DNA from: an uncultured Christensenella sp.
GTDB taxonomy: Bacteria > Bacillota > Clostridia > Christensenellales > UBA1242
Length of the DNA: 64,000 nucleotides
NCBI GenBank assembly: GCA_910584295.1
Contig: CAJTYR010000001.1
Coordinates: 186,001 to 250,000, forward strand
Direction: 5' to 3'
Shown here: positions 7,922 through 15,295 of the stretch, piece after piece
How positions within the stretch are numbered: the first letter of the stretch is position 1
Layout: the number at the start of each line of letters is the position of its first letter
Notes under the pieces: generated by a model
What the model saw: only the letters and a program-made list of their open reading frames with translations
What the model was told of the DNA's origin: nothing
The model's database searches: none
Made by a program: the position numbers and the translations under genes

Positions 7922-8749
7922 TTATTTAATTATTTCTTTAAGTTTTGTCTGATAAGGAAAATTTAATGCTAAATTTTTCACCATTTTTTCACTGAAATTA
8001 ATCACCTTTCCACTTTCAAGCACAACACAAAAAACAATTGTTTTTGAAGTTTCCAAATATGCCACAAGATTTCCTAAACTTACTTGTTCGTCAACACAAA
8101 CAACCAATGCTTTTGAAAAAGATTTTGTTGATTTTGTAAAAACACTTATTTTTTCAAATTTTGAAGTCCATTTCAAATCCATGACGCCAACAAGAAGAAA
8201 CATCGAAAACAAAATCAAACTTGGATTGAAGTTGATGAACAGGCAAATCAAAAAAAGAACAAAGAACGAACTTGCAATAATGAAGTTGAAGAAATAAGAT
8301 ATTTTTATTGCTCTTTTTTTTGTCACAAAGTTGGAAGCAATATCAATAAAAATTCTGCCTCCATCAAGAGGATAAGCAGGAAGTAAATTGAAAAGAGCAA
8401 TCACAAAACTGATAGATACAAAACTTTCAGAAAAGAAATAGATTGTTGGAAAAAGCCACCAAAGACTTACAACAAAAACAACACTCAATAAATTTGCAAA
8501 TGGTCCAGCCAAAGCGATAAATAATTCATCCTTGCAATTGATATCTTGGTTGAAATAAGAAAGCTCAACTCCATATGGAGAAAGTGAAAATTTTGAAACC
8601 TTATAACCAAGTTTTTTTGCTGTGAAAAAATGCCCAAACTCATGTATTAATATTGCCATAAGATAACTCATAGCCACAACCAATCCATTCATAACAATAA
8701 GCCAAATCCAAACTATAATTGAAATTGGATTAATTTGAAATTTTTTCAT
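7922..8749 (-). CDS. Site-2 protease, M50 family, SpoIVFB-like
   Basis: 275-aa polytopic intramembrane metalloprotease. The zinc site HEFGH is at residues 36-40, and the third ligand lies in NLLPAYPLDGG (Asp129). A C-terminal soluble segment follows the membrane core, in the position of the CBS domain of SpoIVFB. In Bacillus SpoIVFB cleaves pro-sigma-K in the mother-cell/forespore membrane; substrate here is unknown. The start at 8749 is fixed by a 4-nt ATGA overlap with the upstream 46-codon gene, which extends the operon and suggests translational coupling. Confidence 0.85.
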   Translation of the reverse strand: MKKFQINPISIIVWIWLIVMNGLVVAMSYLMAILIHEFGHFFTAKKLGYKVSKFSLSPYGVELSYFNQDINCKDELFIALAGPFANLLSVVFVVSLWWLFPTIYFFSESFVSISFVIALFNLLPAYPLDGGRIFIDIASNFVTKKRAIKISYFFNFIIASSFFVLFLICLFINFNPSLILFSMFLLVGVMDLKWTSKFEKISVFTKSTKSFSKALVVCVDEQVSLGNLVAYLETSKTIVFCVVLESGKVINFSEKMVKNLALNFPYQTKLKEIIK

Positions 8750-8886
8750 ATAACACAGCCCACCACAACAATGCAGATAATCACAGCAATACAAACAGCC
8801 CCCGTAATAAAAAAGAACTTGTTTGAAAACTTGTGCCTAGGTTTAACAGGCTGATAATTTTCCCCAAATGACTTCAGTTTGTCCAT
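8746..8886 (-). CDS. 46-aa single-pass membrane protein coupled to the M50 protease
   Basis: The frame encodes 46 codons plus TGA: a basic N-terminal half (MDKLKSFGENYQPVKPRHKF, 20 residues) then one hydrophobic helix rich in Ile, Val and Cys. It overlaps the protease start by 4 nt (ATGA), which supports real translation. In Bacillus the gene before spoIVFB encodes the membrane regulator SpoIVFA, and BofA is another small membrane inhibitor. This protein has no recognisable similarity to either, so a regulatory role is only inference. No Shine-Dalgarno is visible; a weak TATCAT lies 5 nt upstream of the ATG. Confidence 0.6.
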   Translation of the reverse strand: MDKLKSFGENYQPVKPRHKFSNKFFFITGAVCIAVIICIVVVGCVI

Positions 8887-8920
8887 AAAATATGATATGT
8901 TTTAAAAATAAAAAATAGAC

Positions 8921-8946
8921 AAAAAAAGACACACAATCGTGTCTTT
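8921..8946 (-). terminator. Terminator of the scpAB operon
   Basis: AAAGACAC / GTGTCTTT stem (8925-8932/8939-8946), 6-nt loop, T7 tract on the minus strand. It overlaps the scpB stop. Confidence 0.8.
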
Positions 8947-9613
8947 AGTTTTCGTCGCCTTTAATTTCTTGAAGATCTTGTTCCTCTTTCAAAAAATCTG
9001 GGATTTCTTCTTCATCTGGAAGTTTAAACTCATTATACAAACTGTCACTTTTTGGTTTGTCAGAGCCATCTTCGATGACTTTAATTCTTTCAAGCAATCC
9101 ATCATAGTCTGGAAGTTGTGCCAAATCTTGAAGATTAAATCTTTTCAAAAATCCATCAGTTGTTCCAAAAAGCAAAGGCTTTCCAACAGCATCTTTTCTT
9201 CCAACCACTTCAATGACACCCTGATCTACCAAAATTTGGATGGCATAATCACAATTGTTAACACCTCGAATTTCTTCAATTTCAAGTTTTGTGATTGGCT
9301 GTTTATAGGCAATGATTGCAAGGGTTTCAAGTGCAGCCCTTGTGAGCGTTTTCTCTCTTATAGGATTTAAGACTTCACCGATATAATCTGCATAGGCTGG
9401 ATTTGACGCAAGTTGAACTTTGTTTTTATATGTGATGATATGCACACCACAATCACCTTCATATTTTTCTTGCAAATCCTTTATTGCATTTTCAACTTCT
9501 TTTTCAGAGAGTTCAAGTTTTTCAGCAATAAAAGATTTCTCAATGCCCTCTCCCGCAACAAAAAGCACAGAAAAAATGATATCATTCAAATTTTTTTTGT
9601 TTTCAATTTTCAT
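8945..9613 (-). CDS. scpB: Segregation and condensation protein B
   Basis: Winged-helix subunit of the SMC-ScpA-ScpB condensin, which compacts and segregates the chromosome. The tandem winged helices are recognisable from LNDIIFSVLFVAGEG, RAALETLAIIAYKQPITK, EIEEIRGVNNCDYAI and RKDAVGKPLLFGTTDGFL. An acidic C-terminal tail (about residues 170-222) follows. A GAGGTG Shine-Dalgarno precedes the ATG, and the gene starts 2 nt after the scpA stop. Confidence 0.95.
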   Translation of the reverse strand: MKIENKKNLNDIIFSVLFVAGEGIEKSFIAEKLELSEKEVENAIKDLQEKYEGDCGVHIITYKNKVQLASNPAYADYIGEVLNPIREKTLTRAALETLAIIAYKQPITKLEIEEIRGVNNCDYAIQILVDQGVIEVVGRKDAVGKPLLFGTTDGFLKRFNLQDLAQLPDYDGLLERIKVIEDGSDKPKSDSLYNEFKLPDEEEIPDFLKEEQDLQEIKGDEN

Positions 9614-9615
9614 TT

Positions 9616-10398
9616 TTACACCTCATTTGCAGTGATAACAATGTTCCCAAATGTCCCACTTTGCAAAACTTTAACAGATTGCAATTTCAAAAGTTCCAAA
9701 AGAGCAAGGAAAGTGTTGATAAGTTCGCTCTTTGTCATTTCCTCTTCAAAAAGCTCTTCAAATTCAAAACGCTTTCTTTCTTTTGCAAAATTTCTTATTG
9801 AAATGATTTTCTCAGCAACAGTATATCTATCCTTAACAATCTTCTTTGGTTGCTCATCTTGCACAACTTTTTTCAGTTCTTCCCTCGTCAAAAGTTTTGC
9901 AAATGCATCCAACAATTGATCAAGCACCATATCTTTGATGACCACTTTAACTTTTTCAGTTTCCTTCCCTGGTGCTCGATAAAGTTTGTTTACATCTTCA
10001 ATGTCTTTCAATTTCTTGCTTGTTTCTTTGAAAAGAGCATATTCTTGCAATTTTCTTCGAAGCATCTCTTCATCGCTCTCTTCATCTGGCTCTTCCTCTT
10101 TTTCAACAGGAAGCACACTCTTTGATTTGATTTCAATAAGAGTTGCAGCAACTGTGATAAATTCACTGGCTTTGTCCATATCGACGTTTTTTATATCTTG
10201 CATATATTCAAGATATTGCCCTGTGATTTCCGCGAGCCTGACTGTTGCAATGTCAAGTTTTGCATCCTTAATAAGATGCAACAACAAATCAAGTGGACCT
10301 TCAAAATTGTCAAGTTTGAAGCGATAGACATCAGAAGACAAAAGCATATCATTGCTTTGTGAATTTTCTTCTTGCAAAACCTCGTTGTTTTCTGGCAT
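9616..10398 (-). CDS. scpA: Segregation and condensation protein A (kleisin)
   Basis: Kleisin that bridges SMC heads and binds ScpB. Conserved N-terminal block FEGPLDLLLHLI is followed by the ITGQYLEYM region, an acidic linker (EEEPDEESDEE) and a C-terminal winged helix (KSELINTFLALLELLKL). 260 aa, normal for the family. The ATG at 10398 is chosen because GGGAGAAGG is positioned just upstream; the TTG four codons earlier overlaps that Shine-Dalgarno. Cotranscribed with scpB. Confidence 0.94.
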   Translation of the reverse strand: MPENNEVLQEENSQSNDMLLSSDVYRFKLDNFEGPLDLLLHLIKDAKLDIATVRLAEITGQYLEYMQDIKNVDMDKASEFITVAATLIEIKSKSVLPVEKEEEPDEESDEEMLRRKLQEYALFKETSKKLKDIEDVNKLYRAPGKETEKVKVVIKDMVLDQLLDAFAKLLTREELKKVVQDEQPKKIVKDRYTVAEKIISIRNFAKERKRFEFEELFEEEMTKSELINTFLALLELLKLQSVKVLQSGTFGNIVITANEV

Positions 10399-10432
10399 AC
10401 CTTCTCCCAAACCTTATTTCTCGTTACAGAAA

Positions 10433-10461
10433 AGTATATCAAAAATTCCACTCAAAAGCAA
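10433..10461 (-). promoter_or_regulatory. Promoter of scpAB
   Basis: TTGCTT (10456-10461), 17-nt spacer, TATACT (10433-10438). Short leader of about 28 nt. Confidence 0.6.
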
Positions 10462-10474
10462 GCAAATTGCCATC

Positions 10475-10500
10475 AAAAAAAGTGCCATAGGCACTTTCTT
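10475..10500 (-). terminator. Terminator of the carboxypeptidase gene
   Basis: AGTGCC / GGCACT stem extended by A/T pairs, 3-nt loop, T7 on the minus strand. Confidence 0.8.
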
Positions 10501-10504
10501 ATCT

Positions 10505-11674
10505 TCACCATTTATGGATAACTTTCTTTGCAGTCTCAAAAATTGACAAAGGTTTGACATCTTCTCTGACAACAGCTGCGATCTTTTTAACCAAGTTACC
10601 GTTTTTTGAAATGATTATTTTCCCAACAACATCTCCTGCCTTTGTTGGAGCTTTGATGTTTTCCTCAATTTCATAATCAACTTTATAATTGGACACATCA
10701 CCTTTTTTCACAACTGCAGAAAAGTCTTCTGACGCAAAAACATCAATGGTGGCAATTTTTCCTTTAAGAACTGGAATATTTTTAATAACTTTGCTTACAT
10801 CAGCAAGTTTTTGACTTTCAAAACTTTTAAATCCAAAATTTAAAAGTGAGGCACTTTCATTAAATCTAGTCTTGCTGTTTTCGGCACCAACAATCACAGA
10901 AATAAGTCTCATATCGTCACGTTTGGCGGATGCCCCCAAACAACAGCCGGCTTCATTTGTTGAGCCTGTTTTTCCACCATCACAGCCTTTGAAATAGCGA
11001 ATAAGTCTGTTTGTATTGACAAGCTCGGTTGTTCTGCCAGAAGGATGAGTGAGTGTATCCATCCAGATTGTGCTGTAATTATGATAAATTTCATGTTTCA
11101 GAATTTCTTTAAGAAGAATTGCAGTGTCTTTTGCAGAGGAATATTGTTCTGGAGCAGGAAGCCCGGTGCAATTTGAATAATGAGTATCCTTCATACCCAA
11201 CTCTTTTGCTCTTTTATTCATTCGATTGGTAAATGCTTTTTCATTTCCATTAAAATACTCTGCCAGAGCCACACTTGCATCGTTTGCAGAAGCCATAATA
11301 ACAGACTTAAGAAGATCTTCAAAAGAATATTCAACAAAAGGATCAATAAAAACTTGTGAGCCACCCATGCCTGCGGCATTTTCTGAGGTTGAAATTTTTG
11401 TGTCAAGTGCAACATTTCCTTCTTGCAACTCTTCCAAAGAAAGCAAAATTGTCATCATCTTAACCATACTCGCAACAGGCAATCTTTTGCACTCATCTTT
11501 TGAAAACAACACCTCTCCGCTGTCATATTCCATAAGAATTGCACTTTTGCTTGAAATGTCCACATCTTTTTCATTTTCTGCAATTACAACACTGATCGTT
11601 TTCATTTGAAGTCCACAAAACAGCAAAGCAAATGCCAAAATGGATAATGTTATACTTTTAAAAACTCTCGCCAT
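10505..11674 (-). CDS. dacF: D-alanyl-D-alanine carboxypeptidase (DacF/PBP5-like)
   Basis: Trims the terminal D-Ala from peptidoglycan stem peptides outside the membrane. A signal peptide occupies about residues 1-33. Active-site motifs are SMVK (Ser69, Lys72), SAN (129-131) and KTG (235-237), followed by a C-terminal beta domain and an amphipathic end. The start at 11674 has AAGGAG six nt upstream; the upstream in-frame ATG lacks this. The neighbourhood with scpAB and a SpoIIM-like gene resembles the Firmicute dacF region, which supports the DacF name over other PBP5 paralogues. Confidence 0.88.
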   Translation of the reverse strand: MARVFKSITLSILAFALLFCGLQMKTISVVIAENEKDVDISSKSAILMEYDSGEVLFSKDECKRLPVASMVKMMTILLSLEELQEGNVALDTKISTSENAAGMGGSQVFIDPFVEYSFEDLLKSVIMASANDASVALAEYFNGNEKAFTNRMNKRAKELGMKDTHYSNCTGLPAPEQYSSAKDTAILLKEILKHEIYHNYSTIWMDTLTHPSGRTTELVNTNRLIRYFKGCDGGKTGSTNEAGCCLGASAKRDDMRLISVIVGAENSKTRFNESASLLNFGFKSFESQKLADVSKVIKNIPVLKGKIATIDVFASEDFSAVVKKGDVSNYKVDYEIEENIKAPTKAGDVVGKIIISKNGNLVKKIAAVVREDVKPLSIFETAKKVIHKW

Positions 11675-11728
11675 AAAAAACTCCTTTTGACTTATTTTTT
11701 TCAAAAGTCGTTCTTTTATTCAAAAAGG

Positions 11729-12352
11729 TCAAATGACCAAAATAACATTACCATTAAGCACAACAAGCAAAATTGTTTCAATCAGATTTATAACAAGACA
11801 CAAAACGATGCCAATCAAGACAAAAACAAAACGATTGCAATCACAACTGCCAAATCTTCTACAATTGCAATTTGTCTTCATCAAGACCAAATAAAAACCT
11901 ATCAAAACCAAGAGTGAAATGATTTGACAAGGAATAATCACAACAACTGCAGTAATTATTGATCCAATTCCATAGAAAATAAAAACCAAAGTGATATTCA
12001 GTCCAAAAAGATATCCCCTAAAGCAAAACAGCACCTGTGCAAGAGGAAAAAGATAAGGCGTGAAAGAGATGACTGTCAAAATCACAATGTTCACTGACAG
12101 AGAAATACATCTCGACATAAACGCCGAAGACGAAGCAACAACACCACTATAAAAATTTTCCAACTTAATTTCTTGAAGATTTCCAAGATTATAGCTGTTG
12201 TTGTTTTTAATTGCAAGAAACACTCCAACAAAAATTGAAACAAGCACAAGCAAAATTGTCAAAAAAAGCTTACCCTTGTTTTCTCTGATTATATTGGTGC
12301 AAGTAAATCTTACTCCACCAAAGAAAGAATGTGCTTTATAGGATTTCATCAT
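11729..12352 (-). CDS. SpoIIM-like membrane protein
   Basis: 207 aa with about five membrane helices. The N-terminal helix after ENKGKLFLTILLVLVS and the block FRGYLFGLNITLVFIFYG resemble the stage II sporulation protein M (DUF95) family, part of the DMP engulfment machinery that degrades septal peptidoglycan. Position directly upstream of dacF agrees. A cluster CNCRRFGSCDC near residue 165 is unusual and might bind metal. Divergent; no SpoIID or SpoIIP is in the window. Two ATGs (12352, 12349) are possible; neither has a clear Shine-Dalgarno. Confidence 0.65.
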   Translation of the reverse strand: MMKSYKAHSFFGGVRFTCTNIIRENKGKLFLTILLVLVSIFVGVFLAIKNNNSYNLGNLQEIKLENFYSGVVASSSAFMSRCISLSVNIVILTVISFTPYLFPLAQVLFCFRGYLFGLNITLVFIFYGIGSIITAVVVIIPCQIISLLVLIGFYLVLMKTNCNCRRFGSCDCNRFVFVLIGIVLCLVINLIETILLVVLNGNVILVI

Positions 12353-12376
12353 AAAATATCTTTATTTTCATTTGGA

Positions 12377-12405
12377 CAAAAAAAGAACACAATAGTCTTG
12401 TGTCC
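12377..12405 (-). terminator. Terminator of the miaB-mutS-mutL-miaA operon
   Basis: ACACAA / TTGTGT stem, 5-nt loop, T7 tract on the minus strand, directly after the miaA stop. Confidence 0.75.
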
Positions 12406-13317
12406 CTAACTTTCCAAAAAGTTTTTAACTAACTCCATAATTTGCTGATAGGCTTTTTCTTTGTCCTCTGTGTCAATATATGAAACATCATCCATCCCAC
12501 GCAAAAAAGTGAGTTGCCTTTTTGCATAATTTCTGCTGTGTTGTTTGATGAGTTCTTTCATCCTGTCAAAGTCAATTTCTCCATCCAAATATGACAGCAC
12601 TTCTTTATATCCAATTGCTTTCATTGCTTGATTTTTTGATGAGATTCCACATTTTTTTAAGCTTTTTACCTCTTCAACAAGTCCTCTTTCCAGCATTGTG
12701 TCAACACGCCTATTTATGTCATCATAAAGCTTTTGTCGGTCACGATTTAAAGCAATTACGCATGCCTCGATGTCACTTTCACTTTTCCCCTTTTCTCCGC
12801 CAGAAAGAGCAATTTCAAGTGCTCTGACAAGTCTTACTGTATTGAACTTGTCTGTCTTTTGTGCCATTTGGGGATTTTTCTCTTTCAGTTTCTCAAAAAG
12901 GTAATCATTCCCCTTTTCTTCAGCCAATGTTTCAAGTTGTGAGCGAAGGTTTTCATCTTTATTTGTTCCACCAAAGTCAAACCCACCCAAAAGCGCCTTC
13001 ACATACAATCCTGTTCCGCCAACAACAATTGGCAATTTTCCTCGCTTCGTTATGTCTGAAATTTTTTGCTTTGTATATTCCACAAATTCAAAAACAGAAA
13101 ACTCCTCATTTGCCTCTTTGATGTCAATTCCATGATGCACAACACCTTGCATCTCCTCTTTTGTCACCTTTGCAGAACCAATATCAAGCCCCTTAAAAAT
13201 TTGCACAGAATCAGAAGAAATGATTTCACCATCAAGCATTTTTGCAAGTTTCACACCAAAATAAGTTTTTCCTACAGCGGTTGGTCCAAGAATAAAGATT
13301 GCTTTGTTTTTTTTCAT
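12406..13317 (-). CDS. miaA: tRNA dimethylallyltransferase MiaA
   Basis: Transfers a dimethylallyl group to N6 of A37 in tRNAs reading UNN codons; MiaB then adds methylthio. The P-loop GPTAVGKT is near the N-terminus, with SSDSVQIFKGLDIGSAK and VVGGTGLYVKALLGG blocks following. 303 aa. The ATG at 13317 overlaps the mutL stop by one nt (TGATG), with AGAGGA upstream; the GTG one codon earlier is less likely. It is in the same operon as miaB, joining both steps of ms2i6A synthesis. Confidence 0.96.
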   Translation of the reverse strand: MKKNKAIFILGPTAVGKTYFGVKLAKMLDGEIISSDSVQIFKGLDIGSAKVTKEEMQGVVHHGIDIKEANEEFSVFEFVEYTKQKISDITKRGKLPIVVGGTGLYVKALLGGFDFGGTNKDENLRSQLETLAEEKGNDYLFEKLKEKNPQMAQKTDKFNTVRLVRALEIALSGGEKGKSESDIEACVIALNRDRQKLYDDINRRVDTMLERGLVEEVKSLKKCGISSKNQAMKAIGYKEVLSYLDGEIDFDRMKELIKQHSRNYAKRQLTFLRGMDDVSYIDTEDKEKAYQQIMELVKNFLES

Positions 13318-15284
13318 CACAAAGTCCTCTTAAACATCTTTTCAAAGTCTTTTTTCACAATCTTCACAACGATTGGTCTGCCATGTGGACACAATGCAAT
13401 ACTGCCTTTCATCTCGTCAATAAGATATGCAATTTCTTCTTTTGAAACACTGTCCCCAGCACGAATAGAATGTTTGCACGCAGTTTGACAAAGCTTGTCA
13501 TTGACAAGTCCACTCGCCGTCTTTTCATTGAAAACATCACTGGAAAGAATTTCTTCAACAAATTTTCCAAGATTGATTCCAGAAATGACAAATGGCACGC
13601 TTAAAATCTCAAAATATGTGTCACAATCTGTGATTTCAAAACCAATTTGTGTCAAATTTGCAAGTTTTTCTCTGAAAAGTTGTTTGTCTTTTGCAACAAG
13701 TTCTACTTTGTAAGGAATAAGTAAATCTTGCTTTGCAACATTATTTTTTTCAATTTGAGCTTTAAGTCTTTCATAATTTTGTCTTTCATGCATCGCGTGC
13801 TGATCAATAACATACACAGCATCTTCAAATTCAGTCAAAATATAAGTTTTGAAAATCACTCCAACGATTTTAATTGCGTCAATATTTGAAGTCAAAAATG
13901 TCTCATTTTCAACTTTTTTCTCATGCTTTGTTTCGCCATGTATGTCATTTTTAACACTTATTTCCACCTCATGCAAAAGGCTGTCACCAGACTGGTCAAA
14001 GAAAATGTTTCCGCCAAATCGATTTTTTTCTCTTTTATCACCTTTTACTGTTGAAAATTCTGGCATGTTGATTATGTCGATGCCTTTCTTTTGATATTCT
14101 TTTGGAGAGGCAATCTTATCTTTCAGACTTTCATCATCAACAACCGATCTGAAACTTGCACCTTCGCTTTCTGTCAATTTTTCAAAATTTGTCTGACTTT
14201 GAGCATCAAAACTTGTTCGCGCAGGCTCTTTGTCATGACTTATATCAAATTTATTCCACTCTTTTTCTTCCTCTTTTGTAAACTGAAAATCTGCAATTAA
14301 GTTTGCCCCAACAAGAGCCTTTTCAACTGCCCGTCTCAAAATCCCAAAGATTCTTGATGAGTTATCAAACTTAACTTCCTTTTTGTTTGGATGAACATTG
14401 ACATCAACTCTGTCAAATGGCACATCAAGTTTAATAACATAAATAGGAAAACGTCCCTTCATCAAAAAATGTTCAAACGCGCCAGAAACACATGCAGAAA
14501 TCATATAATTTTCAACATATCTTCCATTTACAAAAAGGGATTGATATGTTCGATTTGGTCTTGAAAGTTTTGGAGAAACAATGAAACCTCCAATCTTAAT
14601 GCCATCTTCCTCATGTTCAAGTTGTAAAAGCTTGTCAAACACTTCTTTTCCGTATATAAGATAGATTACCTCTTCAAGGCTTCCACCTTGATGAGAATAG
14701 ACACTTTTTCCATCAACAAAATACTGAAAGTCAATTTCAGGATGAGCAAGCATAAACTTTTCAATCAAATGAGTGATGTCGCCTTCTTCAGCTTTTGGTT
14801 TACGCAAAAATTTTGCCCTTGCTGGCGTGTTGTAAAAAAGATTTTGACAAACAAGAGTTGTTCCATCCACACGAGCAACTTCCTCAACTTTTGAAATTTC
14901 TCCACCATTTGCTTCAATCTTAAAACCAGTTTCACTCTCTTTTGTTTTTGTTGAAAGACTGACCATTGATACAGAGGCAATGCTTGCAAGTGCTTCACCA
15001 CGAAAGCCCAATGTCTCAATTCCATCCAAATCATCAAGATTGGAAATTTTGCTTGTTGCGTGTGGCAAAAATGCAAGTGGCAAGTCATCTTTTGAAATGC
15101 CACAACCATTATCAGAGATGGAGATTTTTTTTGTTCCACCTTCCACAATTTCGATTTTGATTTTTGTTGCACCAGCATCAATGCTGTTTTCAACAAGCTC
15201 TTTCACAACTGAAGCTGGCTTATCAACAACTTCACCCGCAGCAATTCGATTATAAATTTTTGGTGACAGCACATTTATTGCCAT
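13317..15284 (-). CDS. mutL: DNA mismatch repair protein MutL
   Basis: GHKL ATPase and endonuclease of mismatch repair. N-terminal motifs ELVENSIDAGAT, ISDNGCGI and GFRGEALASI are intact. The C-terminal domain carries the endonuclease motif DQHAMHERQNYE and CPHGRP, so this is the nicking type that works without MutH. The linker between them is long and acidic. A Shine-Dalgarno AAAGGAG precedes the ATG. It lies 11 nt after mutS. Confidence 0.96.
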   Translation of the reverse strand: MAINVLSPKIYNRIAAGEVVDKPASVVKELVENSIDAGATKIKIEIVEGGTKKISISDNGCGISKDDLPLAFLPHATSKISNLDDLDGIETLGFRGEALASIASVSMVSLSTKTKESETGFKIEANGGEISKVEEVARVDGTTLVCQNLFYNTPARAKFLRKPKAEEGDITHLIEKFMLAHPEIDFQYFVDGKSVYSHQGGSLEEVIYLIYGKEVFDKLLQLEHEEDGIKIGGFIVSPKLSRPNRTYQSLFVNGRYVENYMISACVSGAFEHFLMKGRFPIYVIKLDVPFDRVDVNVHPNKKEVKFDNSSRIFGILRRAVEKALVGANLIADFQFTKEEEKEWNKFDISHDKEPARTSFDAQSQTNFEKLTESEGASFRSVVDDESLKDKIASPKEYQKKGIDIINMPEFSTVKGDKREKNRFGGNIFFDQSGDSLLHEVEISVKNDIHGETKHEKKVENETFLTSNIDAIKIVGVIFKTYILTEFEDAVYVIDQHAMHERQNYERLKAQIEKNNVAKQDLLIPYKVELVAKDKQLFREKLANLTQIGFEITDCDTYFEILSVPFVISGINLGKFVEEILSSDVFNEKTASGLVNDKLCQTACKHSIRAGDSVSKEEIAYLIDEMKGSIALCPHGRPIVVKIVKKDFEKMFKRTL

Positions 15285-15295
15285 ACTTTTCTCCT

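Noticed and set aside
8884..8910. A sixth leaderless start for the 46-aa protein gene.
   Set aside because: TATCAT ends 5 nt before the ATG, but the best -35 (TTGTCT) is 19 nt away, so the evidence is too weak to count it.
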